A stretch of DNA of 64,000 bases from CAYSZB01 sp964435475 (GCA_964435475.1 CAYSZB010000005.1:9518-73517); one strand, 5' to 3'. Positions 8,368-16,989 are shown, counted from the stretch's first letter. Translations and numbers: made by a program. The notes: a model not told the origin generated them from the sequence alone.

Positions 8368-9246
8368 TTATGGATTAACCGGAACGAAACCAAGCCGGGC
8401 AACAATTGCCTGGGCTTCTTCAGAAAGGATCCAGTCCAGGTAAGCCTTGGTCTTTCCTTCGGGTTGGCCATTGGTATACATGTAAAGATCACGCGAAACA
8501 GGGTAAGTCCCTGAATTGACTGTGGCTGCTGAAGGTAGCACAAAAGGACCTGTTTCCGATTCGGCGATCGCAAGCACCTTGACTGCATCAGTCACGTAAC
8601 CCAAGCCATCATAGCCTATGGCGTTGGGGTTGCTGCCCACCTCAAGGGTGATCCCTTCGGACGAGGGCAGCAACAGCGTGCGTGGGTCAAAGATCAGGGA
8701 ACTCTCAGAATCTCCCAGTCTCAGTACGGTCTCGAGGAAATAGACATGGGTACCAGAGTTTGTTTCGCGGGATAGTCGCACAATTGGGCGATCTTCCCCT
8801 CCAAGTTCGGACCAATTGTCGAATTTACCTGAGTATATGCCCGATACCTGTTCCAGGGTTAATTGGCTGACCGGGTTGGATGGGTGGACGATCAGGGCAA
8901 TGGCATCCCTGGCTACAATGATCTCATAAGCTTCTACCCCATTCTTTCTTGCAGCATCCAGCTCTTCTTGCTTGATCTGGCGTGAGGCATTGGCAATGTC
9001 CACTGTATTATTAATCAAAGCAGCGATTCCTGTGCCTGAGCCGCCACCAGTGACCGAGATGCTTACCAATGGATCGATCACCTGGTAGGCTTCTGTCCAG
9101 GCTAGTGCCAGGTTAACGAGTGTGTCAGAACCCTTGTTCTCAATTAATATGGATGAATTGCCCCCGGGATCAGTAGACCCAGGGGTGCATCCTGAAAGTA
9201 ACAAACCAGCCAGGATCAAGCATGCCAGGCATTTAAACTTGATCAT
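8368..9246 (-). CDS. pstS: Phosphate-binding lipoprotein PstS
   Basis: Periplasm-facing phosphate-binding component, 292 residues, with a lipoprotein signal ending in the lipobox LLLSGC (Cys near residue 20). Ligand-loop features of the PBP-like family are visible: KGSDTLVNLA near 37, TGGGSGTGIAALINNTVDIANAS (split across about 65-90), and SRETNSGTHVYF near 160. The ATG at 9244-9246 is preferred over a TTG one codon upstream. A TGC-TATAAT box ends 7 bases before the ATG, with no Shine-Dalgarno, so the mRNA may be leaderless. A Pho-box-like repeat lies about 60 bases upstream. It leads the operon pstS-pstC-pstA-pstB1. Confidence 0.94.
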   Translation of the reverse strand: MIKFKCLACLILAGLLLSGCTPGSTDPGGNSSILIENKGSDTLVNLALAWTEAYQVIDPLVSISVTGGGSGTGIAALINNTVDIANASRQIKQEELDAARKNGVEAYEIIVARDAIALIVHPSNPVSQLTLEQVSGIYSGKFDNWSELGGEDRPIVRLSRETNSGTHVYFLETVLRLGDSESSLIFDPRTLLLPSSEGITLEVGSNPNAIGYDGLGYVTDAVKVLAIAESETGPFVLPSAATVNSGTYPVSRDLYMYTNGQPEGKTKAYLDWILSEEAQAIVARLGFVPVNP

Positions 9247-9253
9247 CAAAGCG

Positions 9254-9259
9254 ATTATA
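9254..9259 (-). promoter_or_regulatory. Extended -10 box of pstS, leaderless arrangement
   Basis: The minus strand reads TGC-TATAAT, then seven bases, then ATG. No consensus -35 is present, as expected for an activator-dependent or extended -10 promoter. Confidence 0.65.
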
Positions 9260-9307
9260 GCAAACTAATAAGTTGTGATTCCAGGTGAAGTGTGACTTTT
9301 AAGTACA

Positions 9308-9337
9308 TTTAACAGGTTAATAACAAATTATGACAAA
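9308..9337. promoter_or_regulatory. Pho-box-like direct repeats between pstS and pstB2
   Basis: Three related hexamers repeat every 10-11 bases on the + strand: TTAACA (9309-9314), ATAACA (9320-9325) and ATGACA (9330-9335). On the minus strand they read TGTCAT, TGTTAT and TGTTAA, close to the repeat unit of PhoB/PhoP boxes. The site lies in the 114-base divergent gap and could serve both units. Confidence 0.55.
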
Positions 9338-9347
9338 TCGGGTAAGG

Positions 9348-9353
9348 TAAAAT
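9348..9353 (+). promoter_or_regulatory. -10 box of pstB2, leaderless arrangement
   Basis: TAAAAT is followed by seven bases and the ATG at 9361. There is no Shine-Dalgarno. The Pho-box-like repeats end about 12 bases upstream, where a -35 would lie. Confidence 0.45.
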
Positions 9354-9360
9354 TGACATC

Positions 9361-10131
9361 ATGGACCCACTGATGGCAGCCATACTGCAAATTAATCACT
9401 TGAATTTTTACTATGGTCAGAAAATGGCTCTCCATGACATCAGTATGGATATTCTTTGCCATCAAGTCACTGCATTGATCGGACCATCAGGGTGTGGCAA
9501 GTCCACCTTTTTACGCTGTCTGAACCGCATGAATGATACGATCCATGGCACACGGGTTGAAGGAGAGATCCTCTTTGAAGGTGTAGATATCCATGCCCCA
9601 GATATGGACCTGCCCCTTTTACGCCAGCGTATCGGTATGGTTTTTCAAAAACCCAATCCCTTCCCAAAGTCGATCTTTGAAAATGTAGCTTATGGTCCGC
9701 GCATACTGGGCGAAAAATTGACCAAGAACACATTACCCAACCTGGTGGAAGAGAATTTGCGCCAGGCTGCCCTATGGGATGAGGTGAAAGATCAACTGGA
9801 CCAGAATGCCTTATCTTTGTCTCTGGGTCAACAGCAACGCTTGTGTATTGCCAGGGTCCTGGCGGTTCACCCGGAAGTTATCCTTATGGACGAGCCTTGT
9901 TCAGCGTTGGATCCGATCGCCACGGAACGTGTTGAGGAATTGATCATCGAATTAAAGCCCATCTATTCCATCGTGGTCGTTACCCACAACATGCAGCAAG
10001 CAGGACGGGTTTCTGACAACACCGGTTTGTTCTGGCTGGGGGAATTGGTTGAGTTTGCGCCTACTGATCAACTATTCACCCGACCTAAGCAGAAGATCTC
10101 TGAAGATTATCTTACCGGCCGCATGGGCTAA
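9361..10131 (+). CDS. pstB: Phosphate ABC transporter ATP-binding protein PstB2, altered signature motif
   Basis: A second PstB-type ATPase, 256 residues, divergent from the pst operon. Walker A is GPSGCGKST, the Q-loop is canonical (MVFQKPNPFPKS), Walker B is VILMDEPCSALDP and the switch is VVVTHNMQQ. The ABC signature reads LSLGQQQRLCIAR, so the first glycine of L-S-G-G-Q is leucine. PstB1 has a normal signature but lacks the Q-loop glutamine. The ATG at 9361 has a -10 box seven bases upstream; a second in-frame ATG lies at 9373. Its close sequence relation to PstB supports phosphate uptake; pairing with PstB1 is my inference. Confidence 0.92.
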   Translation: MDPLMAAILQINHLNFYYGQKMALHDISMDILCHQVTALIGPSGCGKSTFLRCLNRMNDTIHGTRVEGEILFEGVDIHAPDMDLPLLRQRIGMVFQKPNPFPKSIFENVAYGPRILGEKLTKNTLPNLVEENLRQAALWDEVKDQLDQNALSLSLGQQQRLCIARVLAVHPEVILMDEPCSALDPIATERVEELIIELKPIYSIVVVTHNMQQAGRVSDNTGLFWLGELVEFAPTDQLFTRPKQKISEDYLTGRMG

Positions 10132-10143
10132 TTTCCAGGTAAA

Positions 10144-10154
10144 GGGGGGGGGGG
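10144..10154. repeat. Homopolymer of 11 G between convergent genes
   Basis: Eleven consecutive G on the + strand in the 38-base gap between pstB2 and the CAP/LysM gene. Its length may be uncertain in the assembly. Confidence 0.8.
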
Positions 10155-10169
10155 AAAAAGGGCAGAAAT

Positions 10170-11123
10170 TTATTGTTGCTGCTTTTGATCGCGGAAGAAG
10201 CCCAGGTAAATCACCAACGCCAGGCCAATGACACTGAATATTATCAATCCGATCCCCAACTTTTGGGAGTCACCAAAGAGTGTGTAGGTTATGGGTGGAC
10301 GGGGTGTGGGGGTGGCCGTTGGCATGGGTGTACGCGTGGGCAGTGGTGTGCGCGTGGCACGTGGGGGTGTATTGGTGGGGGTTGGTTTGATGGGTGTTGC
10401 TGTCTGGGTTGGGGTTGCTGTGGCCGGACCAGGTGTCCGGATGGTCAGGACCTGCCCGGCGAATACATCTGTTGAGCCGGTGCCCATTCCGGAGTTTAGC
10501 AGTATCTCATTCATTGTTGTGTTATAAGCGATAGCGATCAACCACAGTGTTTCACCATACTTCACAGTATGGATTACGTAACCATTTTTATCTGGTGTGG
10601 AGGTGACCACGGGCTGAATGGCAGGCGTTTCTTCTGTGGCCTGGGCAGCAGGTGCTGAAACCACATTGCTAGGCGGCAAATTCACTTCCTCACCCGGTCT
10701 GACATTGAGTGTGTAATAGACGGTGTCACCTGAGAAAGCGACCCCGGCCCCCACGCTGCCAGCCAGGTAGTTGACCATGGTTTTCCAGTGGACATAATCA
10801 GACCACACCGTGTAAACTGCATAAGCGATCGACATGTTGGTGCCCATGGCTACATTTTCCTGGATGCCATAATCCCAGGCGGTTGAGCCATCCGGACGGG
10901 TATGGGTCCAGTAACCCAGGAACGCCATATGATCGGATTGAACCTGGGCAAAGTCCATCAATCCTGGATCGATCGTGTAAGGGGTTAGACCCTTGGATGA
11001 ACGCAGTAAATTGACCTCGCTGATCAGGTCATAAGCTGAACCAGCCTGGGCTGATGTTTTTCGGACAGGTATTAAAACCAGAAAAAACACCAGCAGAAAA
11101 ATGAGTCGCAGAGCCTTATGCAT
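10170..11123 (-). CDS. Exported CAP (SCP-like) domain protein with LysM and C-terminal anchor
   Basis: 317 residues from the ATG at 11121-11123. Order: signal peptide or TM (about 5-22), CAP domain (about 28-150, with WTHTRPDGST, ENVAMG and a late YYTLNVRPG strand), LysM repeat (about 185-235, YVIHTVKYGETLWLIA and AGQVLTI), a Thr/Pro-rich stalk, then one TM helix with a short charged tail (FFRDQKQQQ). It is probably a wall-associated surface protein that binds peptidoglycan through LysM and is membrane-anchored. CAP activity here is unknown. The open frame starts at a TTG 9 codons earlier, but the signal peptide begins naturally at this ATG. It converges with pstB2. Confidence 0.85.
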   Translation of the reverse strand: MHKALRLIFLLVFFLVLIPVRKTSAQAGSAYDLISEVNLLRSSKGLTPYTIDPGLMDFAQVQSDHMAFLGYWTHTRPDGSTAWDYGIQENVAMGTNMSIAYAVYTVWSDYVHWKTMVNYLAGSVGAGVAFSGDTVYYTLNVRPGEEVNLPPSNVVSAPAAQATEETPAIQPVVTSTPDKNGYVIHTVKYGETLWLIAIAYNTTMNEILLNSGMGTGSTDVFAGQVLTIRTPGPATATPTQTATPIKPTPTNTPPRATRTPLPTRTPMPTATPTPRPPITYTLFGDSQKLGIGLIIFSVIGLALVIYLGFFRDQKQQQ

Positions 11124-11276
11124 GTTTTTGTCTTTGTTTATATCTTCCAATAAGAGCCAATTGTAATTGCAAAATCAAATGTTGGCAAACTATGCAGAAT
11201 TGCCAAGGATGGTCATTGATACCACAAAGAATAATGATAAACTTAATTTATTAACGAAATCTATTGGAGAAAGACC

Positions 11277-12551
11277 ATGCTAGATCTGAAACTGATACGT
11301 GAACAACCCGAAATCGTGCGCGAAGCATTACGGAAGCGCCACATGGAAACCGAACCGGTGGATGCGGTGTTGCGCCTGGATGAATTAAGGCGTTCCATCA
11401 TCCTCGATGTGGAAACCAAACGCTCTGAGCGTAATGCCGTCTCGAAGGAGATAGGGCGGATGAAGGATGCAGATTCACGGCAGGAAAAGATCGATGCCAT
11501 GCGAGTTCTGGGTGATGAGATTGCAGTGCTGGACGTGCAATTAAAACAGGTGGAAACAGATTTGACCGCCTCCGCCGCCATTATCCCGAACATCCCCGAC
11601 CCGGATGTGCCGGTTGGGGTGGATGACAAGGATAATGTGGTAGTCAGGGTGGTTGGATCTATGCCTGAATTTGATTTTACACCCCAGGCCCACTGGGACC
11701 TGGGACCGCAGCTTGGCATCATTGACTTTGAGGGCGGGGTAAAACTGACTGGTTCACGGTTCTACGTGTTAAGCGGGGCAGGCGCCAGGTTGCAGCGGGC
11801 GTTAATTTTCTGGATGGTCGACCTTCACGTAAGGCAGGGTTATCTGGAAAAGTACCCTCCCTACATGGTTCATTCCGATATCCTTTTTGGCGCAGGGCAA
11901 CTGCCCAAGTTTGAGGATAACCTCTACAAAGACCACCTGGAGGATATGTGGATGGTGCCAACCGCCGAAGTACCTCTGACCGGGCTGCATATGGGTGACA
12001 TCATCGAGGAGGAAAAACTGCCGATCAACTACACGGCCTACACTGCCTGTTTCAGGCGTGAAAAGATGAGTGCAGGGCGGGATGTGCGTGGCATCAAGCG
12101 CGGGCACCAGTTTGACAAGGTCGAGATGTATAAATTCTGCCTGCCCCAGGATTCACCGATGGAACTCGACCGTATGGTGGCAGATGCGGAACAGACCGCT
12201 GCCGAGTTGGGTTTAACCTACCGGGTGCTTTTGCAATCCACTGGCGACCTGAGCTTTGGTTCACATAAAACCTATGATATTGAGGTTTGGGCGCCGGGGT
12301 GCGGTGAATGGTTGGAAGTCTCGTCAATATCGAGGATTGGTGACTTCCAGGCAAGGCGCGCCAATATCCGCTACCGCCAAAAAGATAGTGGACGTGTGGA
12401 GTACCTGCACACTTTGAATGGCTCTGGTTTGGGTTTGCCGCGCACACTGATCGCTGTCATGGAGAATTACCAGCAGGCTGATGGTTCGATCGTCATTCCC
12501 GATGTATTGAAACCTTACATGGGCGGTATCGAGGTGATCAGGGCGTTATAA
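11277..12551 (+). CDS. serS: Seryl-tRNA synthetase
   Basis: Charges tRNA-Ser with serine. 424 residues, the normal bacterial length. It begins with the tRNA-binding coiled-coil arm (about 1-110; M-L-D-L-K-L-I-R-E start) and continues into the class II core: motif 2 TACFRREKMSAGRDVRGIKR (about 260-280), then RGHQFDKVEMYKFC, and motif 3 GSGLGLPRTLIAVMENYQ near 383-400. GGAGAAAG stands before the ATG. Its stop overlaps the next start by one base (TAATG), so the DUF456 gene is translationally coupled. No T-box-like leader is visible in the short upstream gap. Confidence 0.97.
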   Translation: MLDLKLIREQPEIVREALRKRHMETEPVDAVLRLDELRRSIILDVETKRSERNAVSKEIGRMKDADSRQEKIDAMRVLGDEIAVLDVQLKQVETDLTASAAIIPNIPDPDVPVGVDDKDNVVVRVVGSMPEFDFTPQAHWDLGPQLGIIDFEGGVKLTGSRFYVLSGAGARLQRALIFWMVDLHVRQGYLEKYPPYMVHSDILFGAGQLPKFEDNLYKDHLEDMWMVPTAEVPLTGLHMGDIIEEEKLPINYTAYTACFRREKMSAGRDVRGIKRGHQFDKVEMYKFCLPQDSPMELDRMVADAEQTAAELGLTYRVLLQSTGDLSFGSHKTYDIEVWAPGCGEWLEVSSISRIGDFQARRANIRYRQKDSGRVEYLHTLNGSGLGLPRTLIAVMENYQQADGSIVIPDVLKPYMGGIEVIRAL

Positions 12552-13072
12552 TGCCAGCTTGGCTGAATATAACCTTGCTTGTTGTTGTGATCATTGTCCA
12601 GCTGATTGGTCTTTTGGGCTTGCTGCTGGTATTTTTCCCAGGATTGACAGTCATCTGGGCAGGACAGCTTGCCTGGGCGATCGCCACCGGGTTTAACCAT
12701 GACCACAATTCCTGGCAATTTGGTTTGACAATTGCCATATTCGTGCTTAACACAATTTTTATGGTTGTCGGCTCACTGATCGATAACCTGTTCATGGCCG
12801 AAGGGGCAGCCAAAAAGGGTGTCAAATGGTGGGCAATCCTGGCAGTTTGGGTTGTGATGGTGATTGTCAGTATCATACTTTCCCCGATCGTTGGACTGCT
12901 GGCTGCCGTGGTGGCACTTTTTGTGATTGAAATCATCCGCATCAAGGATTACAGGCAGGCATTTAAATCATCCGGATCGTTGATCGCCAGCATCGGGCTG
13001 GCCGCCCTGGTCAGGTTGATCCTGGCTGGTATGATGATCGGCCTGTGGGTACTTTGGGTGATTGCGCTTTGA
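12551..13072 (+). CDS. DUF456 family membrane protein
   Basis: A 173-residue, strongly hydrophobic protein with about five TM segments arranged as two glycine-rich repeats (LLGLLLVFFPGLTVIWAGQL near 22-41, SPIVGLLAAVVALFVIEI near 117-134). This pattern fits DUF456, a small membrane family of unknown function. The start codon overlaps the serS stop. It is followed by a bidirectional terminator. Confidence 0.75.
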   Translation: MPAWLNITLLVVVIIVQLIGLLGLLLVFFPGLTVIWAGQLAWAIATGFNHDHNSWQFGLTIAIFVLNTIFMVVGSLIDNLFMAEGAAKKGVKWWAILAVWVVMVIVSIILSPIVGLLAAVVALFVIEIIRIKDYRQAFKSSGSLIASIGLAALVRLILAGMMIGLWVLWVIAL

Positions 13073-13093
13073 TTGAATTCCGTCATTAAACAC

Positions 13094-13125
13094 AAAAAGG
13101 TCATGAAGTTATCATGACCTTTTTT
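13094..13125. terminator. Bidirectional terminator between the serS unit and ferritin
   Basis: A 13-bp stem (AAAAAGGTCATGA with TCATGACCTTTTT) and 5-base loop; A-run on one side and T-run on the other make it work for both convergent genes. Confidence 0.9.
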
Positions 13126-13142
13126 GATAATTTGACTTATTT

Positions 13143-13619
13143 TTAACCCAAATGACCTTCGAGCATGAAAATGTTCTTATCCCCAAGGGTTTTTGCAATG
13201 GTGATCAGGCGGTTCATGTTGGCTTCTTCTTCGACCTGTTCATTAACGAACCATTGTAGCATTCCCTGTGAGGCATAATCCTTATCTTCCTTGGCGATAT
13301 CCATCATGTGGTTGATGCGGGCAGTCACTTCTTCTTCCCAGGCGAGTGCCTTCTCAAATGCTTCGAGAACACTTTTGTATTCACTAGCCGGTTTCTCCAG
13401 CGCAGGGATTTCAATTTTTGCACCGACTTCCATCATGTAGTGCATGAATTTCAATCCGTGTTCACGCTCTTCAGCTGATTGTTTAAAGAACAAATTAGAC
13501 AGGTTCTTTAATTCCAGTGAATTAAAATACACTGCCATTTGAATGTAAATATGGGATGCGATCAATTCATGACCGAGTTGGCTGTTGAGGGCATCGTTGA
13601 GGTTTTTACTGATCTTCAT
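13143..13619 (-). CDS. Ferritin (bacterial non-haem)
   Basis: Iron-storage ferritin, 158 residues. The diiron ferroxidase ligands are visible: LGHELIASHIYIQMA near 15-30, EEREHGLKFMHYMM near 48-62, a Glu in WEEEVTARIN near 94, and the QWFVNEQVEEEA helix near 126-137. The ATG at 13617-13619 has AAGGAG nine bases upstream; the frame is open further, but that part is promoter and leader. A promoter is present at 13648-13677. It is a single-gene unit. Confidence 0.95.
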   Translation of the reverse strand: MKISKNLNDALNSQLGHELIASHIYIQMAVYFNSLELKNLSNLFFKQSAEEREHGLKFMHYMMEVGAKIEIPALEKPASEYKSVLEAFEKALAWEEEVTARINHMMDIAKEDKDYASQGMLQWFVNEQVEEEANMNRLITIAKTLGDKNIFMLEGHLG

Positions 13620-13647
13620 ATTAATTATCTCCTTGATATTTTTGCTA

Positions 13648-13677
13648 AGTATACATAATTTGGATAAGAAATGTCCA
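13648..13677 (-). promoter_or_regulatory. Promoter of the ferritin gene
   Basis: The minus strand reads TGGACA, an 18-base spacer, then TATACT, placing the start about 20 bases before the Shine-Dalgarno. No clear Fur box was recognised. Confidence 0.55.
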
Positions 13678-13704
13678 GTTTTTAGATGGAATCTGATGAA
13701 ACGT

Positions 13705-14439
13705 TTACACTTTTCTGGCTGTTCTTGCCAGGTAAAGGGCGATCGATCCGGCAACCGCTGCGTTTAGCGATTCGATCCTGCCATACATCGGTAGGCGCAT
13801 CAAGTGATCACAAGATTTGGCAACCAGGTCGCGTAGTCCTTCGCCTTCATTGCCCACCACCAGGGCGATCCCCATGTCCAGGTTGAGTTCACCGGGAAGC
13901 CTGGATCGCTCACTTTCATCCAACCCTATAACCCAGGCGTCCATAGCCTTTATTTCTTTGATCGCCTGTGCCAGGTTGTATTGTGCGATCAAAAGGTGCT
14001 CACTGGCACCCGAGGATGCGTGCACGACAGACGGAGTGATCATAGCTGTGCGGGCGATCGGCAGGATCACGCCGTGCACACGCATGATCTCAGCGCTTCG
14101 CAGCAGCGTGCCCAGGTTTTGCGGATCCTGGATGGTGTCCAGCAAAAGAAAGAAGGGAGCTTCATTTTGAGATTTGCTGAATGCAAAAACATCACGAATA
14201 TCGACATACGGATAGGCACTTGTCTCAAGTGCAACTCCCTGGTGACCCTGGTCGATCAGGTCCAATTGTGAGCGCTCAACGACCTCAATGGGCAGCTTTC
14301 TTTCACGTGCCAGGCGAGAAATCAATTCCAGTTTTGCATTTGGCTGGTTTCCCCTGGCCAGGCGTAATCGAAAATTATGCCTGCGTTCTGCACGCAGGAC
14401 CTCAAGAACCGGGTTACGCCCGCTGATCCATTCTTTCAC
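13705..14439 (-). CDS. rlmB: 23S rRNA (guanosine-2'-O-)-methyltransferase RlmB-like
   Basis: SpoU-type methyltransferase, 244 residues from a GTG at 14437-14439. It opens with KEWISGRNPVLEVL, the usual RlmB start, and has LLLDTIQDPQNLGTLLRSAE (about 92-112), VVGNEGEGL and LPMYGRIESLNAAVAGSIAL at the end. The GTG is four bases after the cysS stop and its Shine-Dalgarno (GGGAG) is inside the last cysS codons, so translation is coupled. The open frame begins at an ATG upstream within cysS, which I reject. It likely methylates G2251 of 23S rRNA; RlmB and TrmH relatives cannot be fully separated by eye. Confidence 0.88.
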   Translation of the reverse strand: MKEWISGRNPVLEVLRAERRHNFRLRLARGNQPNAKLELISRLARERKLPIEVVERSQLDLIDQGHQGVALETSAYPYVDIRDVFAFSKSQNEAPFFLLLDTIQDPQNLGTLLRSAEIMRVHGVILPIARTAMITPSVVHASSGASEHLLIAQYNLAQAIKEIKAMDAWVIGLDESERSRLPGELNLDMGIALVVGNEGEGLRDLVAKSCDHLMRLPMYGRIESLNAAVAGSIALYLARTARKV

Positions 14440-14443
14440 AAGC

Positions 14444-15844
14444 TTACTCCCACTTCCAAAGAGTGCCATCCTTGCTGTCTTCAAGGCTGACCCCCAGTCG
14501 CTTCAATTCATCACGGATGCGATCGGACATCTGCCAGTTCTTTTGTTTACGCAATTCTTTTCTCAGTTCGATCAAAAGATCGATGAACGGATCGGCATTG
14601 GAAGAGGTCGTTGTTGCCTGTTCCAGTTTTAATCCCAACACGTCACTCAACTCTCTGAATGTTTTTTGGGCATCATCGAGTTGTAGCTGGCTGGCGCCGT
14701 CTGAGCGTGCCTGGTTGATAGCCTTGACCAGGTCAAAAAGGTAACCGGACGCTCCTGCGGTATTGAAGTCGTCATCCATTGATTCGATGAACCCCATGCG
14801 GGTCTTCTCGGCTTGTTTCTTCAGCTTTTCAAGGGCATTTTCAGCGATGCCTGCACTGCCCGGTAATGCTGGTTTTAAAGTACTGCGCAATCGATCTAGT
14901 GCACCTTCGGTTTGCTCGATCACTTCATCGTTAAATGTCAAAGGGCTGCGATAGCCGGCGTTGATCACCATTAAACGCATGATATCTCCTGGGTGCTTTG
15001 AAAGGAATTCGTCTATGCTCACCAGGTTACCGATGGACTTGGACATTTTTTCGCCTTTTAGCTGCAGCATGCCATTATGCATCCAGTAGCTTGCGAAGGG
15101 TTTGTGGGTGATTGATTCAGTCTGGGCGATTTCGTTCTCGTGATGCGGGAAGATCAGGTCATTTCCACCGCCGTGGATATCGATCTGCTGACCAAGATGG
15201 TGCAGATTCATGGCTGAACATTCGATATGCCATCCAGGGCGACCTTTGCCCCACGGGCTGTCCCATGCAGGTTCGCCTGGTTTGGCTGACTTCCAGAGCG
15301 CAAAATCCATGGGATGCTCCTTCCGTCCATCAATCTCAATGCGTGCACCGGCGTTCATGCTCTCGAGTTTACGCCAGGAAAGCTTGCCATAGTCCTCGTC
15401 CCTGGATACTCTGTAATAGACATCCCCATCGATCGCATAAGCTGAATCCTGTTCTATCAACTTGGCAATCATGTCGAGGATGAAGGGCATTTCTTCTGTT
15501 GCGCGGGGGTTATAAGTGGCAGGCTTGACATTAAGGTCAGCCAGGTTCTTTTTGTAATCTTCAATATATTGTTGAGCTAACTGGTAGGGATCCATGCCCA
15601 GGGTGTTTGCGCGGTTGATGATCTTATCATCCACATCGGTAAAGTTCATCACATAGCGCACTTCATAGCCTGAATACTCAAGATACCGCCGGACAATGTC
15701 AAAAACCAGGGCAGACATGGCATGCCCAACATGCGCCTTATCATAGACGGTTGGTCCGCAGACATACATGCGCACTTTGCCTGGCTCAAGGGGTGAAAAA
15801 ACCTCTTTCTTACGTGTGAGCGTGTTGTAAAGTCTTAATGTCAT
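14444..15844 (-). CDS. cysS: Cysteinyl-tRNA synthetase
   Basis: Class I synthetase charging tRNA-Cys, 466 residues. The nucleotide-binding motif near residue 29 reads CGPTVYDKAHVGHAMS, with H-V-G-H for H-I-G-H. Zinc ligands include the cysteine of this motif, WHIECSAM near 208 and HGGGNDLIFPHHENE near 233. K-M-S-K-S is near 265. The C-terminal helical domain ends in LWKWE. AGGAG precedes the ATG. It sits between the PIN-TRAM gene (23-base gap) and rlmB. Confidence 0.97.
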   Translation of the reverse strand: MTLRLYNTLTRKKEVFSPLEPGKVRMYVCGPTVYDKAHVGHAMSALVFDIVRRYLEYSGYEVRYVMNFTDVDDKIINRANTLGMDPYQLAQQYIEDYKKNLADLNVKPATYNPRATEEMPFILDMIAKLIEQDSAYAIDGDVYYRVSRDEDYGKLSWRKLESMNAGARIEIDGRKEHPMDFALWKSAKPGEPAWDSPWGKGRPGWHIECSAMNLHHLGQQIDIHGGGNDLIFPHHENEIAQTESITHKPFASYWMHNGMLQLKGEKMSKSIGNLVSIDEFLSKHPGDIMRLMVINAGYRSPLTFNDEVIEQTEGALDRLRSTLKPALPGSAGIAENALEKLKKQAEKTRMGFIESMDDDFNTAGASGYLFDLVKAINQARSDGASQLQLDDAQKTFRELSDVLGLKLEQATTTSSNADPFIDLLIELRKELRKQKNWQMSDRIRDELKRLGVSLEDSKDGTLWKWE

Positions 15845-15867
15845 AATTTTGCTCCTGGATTTGAAGA

Positions 15868-16941
15868 TTAATCACGTTCAGGCTTGGCAAAAACCATTCG
15901 CCCGGCTGCTGTTTGCAACACCTTTGTCACAGTAACCTTAATGTTTTGGTTTAGGTAGCGCTGGCCATTTTCGATCACCACCATGGTGCCATCAGCGAGA
16001 TAACTCACACCCTGGTTCTGTTCCTTGCCCTCCTGGATGACTTTCATGTCCAGAGTTTCTCCGGGTAAAAGGATCGATTTAACGGCATTTGCCAGTTCGT
16101 TGATGTTCAGGATGCGGATTCCCTGCAATTCTGCGATCTTGTTCAGGTTGTAATCATTGGTTAAGATCGGGCATTGCAATTGCCTGGCAATGGAAACCAG
16201 TTTTTGATCCACTTCGCGTACATTTTCATCGTCCATTTCGCTGATCGAAACAGGCACAGCTTCATTCTTTTGCAGTTCTGACAGAACATCCATGCCCCTG
16301 CGGCCGCGCTGCCTGCGTAAATTGTCTGCGGAATCAGAAACATATTGCAATTCATTGAGTACGAAGCGTGGGATTACCAGGGTGCCTGTCAGGAAGCCGG
16401 TTTTGGCAATGTCAGCAATGCGACCATCGATTATTGAGCTGGTATCCACCAGGATGCGGTGCTCCGCTTCACTGTGCCGTGAGATCTTTATTCCGCCCCT
16501 GGTGAACATTGCCCGAACAGCTGTGATAAAGTCACCCTGCCTGGTGGAGAAAAGGGCAATGCCAAGGTAGGAAAATATCAAGGCGCTGGCAACTGGCAGA
16601 ATATTACTGAAAGGTTTTGGTAAAAGTGAAAGTGGATAGGCAAGCAGGGCAGCTATTATCAAACCAAGGATCAGACCGATCAAACCACCAAGGATGTTCT
16701 GCGCACTGATGCGGGTGAAGAACTTGCGCAAAGCCTGCAGGGGCTTGATGGTGATCCATGGAGAGATGATGAAACCGATCACAGCCAGGATGACACATGC
16801 GATAATGGAAATGTGTAATGGGGTTAATGGGCTGTTGACCCATAACTGGCTGATCAATGTTTGTAAGGGTGTGCCCAAGAGGGCACCAATAATTCCGAAA
16901 ATAATAAATCCAGTGATACGGATAATAATATTGACTTTCAT
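15868..16941 (-). CDS. Membrane-anchored PIN-TRAM nuclease-like protein (YacL family)
   Basis: 357 residues: four TM helices in the first 150 residues, a PIN domain (about 165-280; acidic residues in ILVDTSSIIDGRI, E in VLNELQ, and D in CPILTNDYNLNKIAE) and a C-terminal TRAM domain (about 290-350). This is the YacL/PilT-N-TRAM architecture, thought to be a membrane-bound RNase; activity is not proven. The ATG at 16939-16941 has AAAGGAG upstream, and a promoter lies at 16990-17018. It heads the PIN-cysS-rlmB operon. Confidence 0.9.
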   Translation of the reverse strand: MKVNIIIRITGFIIFGIIGALLGTPLQTLISQLWVNSPLTPLHISIIACVILAVIGFIISPWITIKPLQALRKFFTRISAQNILGGLIGLILGLIIAALLAYPLSLLPKPFSNILPVASALIFSYLGIALFSTRQGDFITAVRAMFTRGGIKISRHSEAEHRILVDTSSIIDGRIADIAKTGFLTGTLVIPRFVLNELQYVSDSADNLRRQRGRRGMDVLSELQKNEAVPVSISEMDDENVREVDQKLVSIARQLQCPILTNDYNLNKIAELQGIRILNINELANAVKSILLPGETLDMKVIQEGKEQNQGVSYLADGTMVVIENGQRYLNQNIKVTVTKVLQTAAGRMVFAKPERD

Positions 16942-16989
16942 TAAAACTCCTTTTAAGGTGCGGAATGAATCCGGGATAATATCAAACAA

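Noticed and set aside
11151..11276. T-box leader upstream of serS
   Set aside because: The gap is about 150 bases and shows no specifier or antiterminator pattern.
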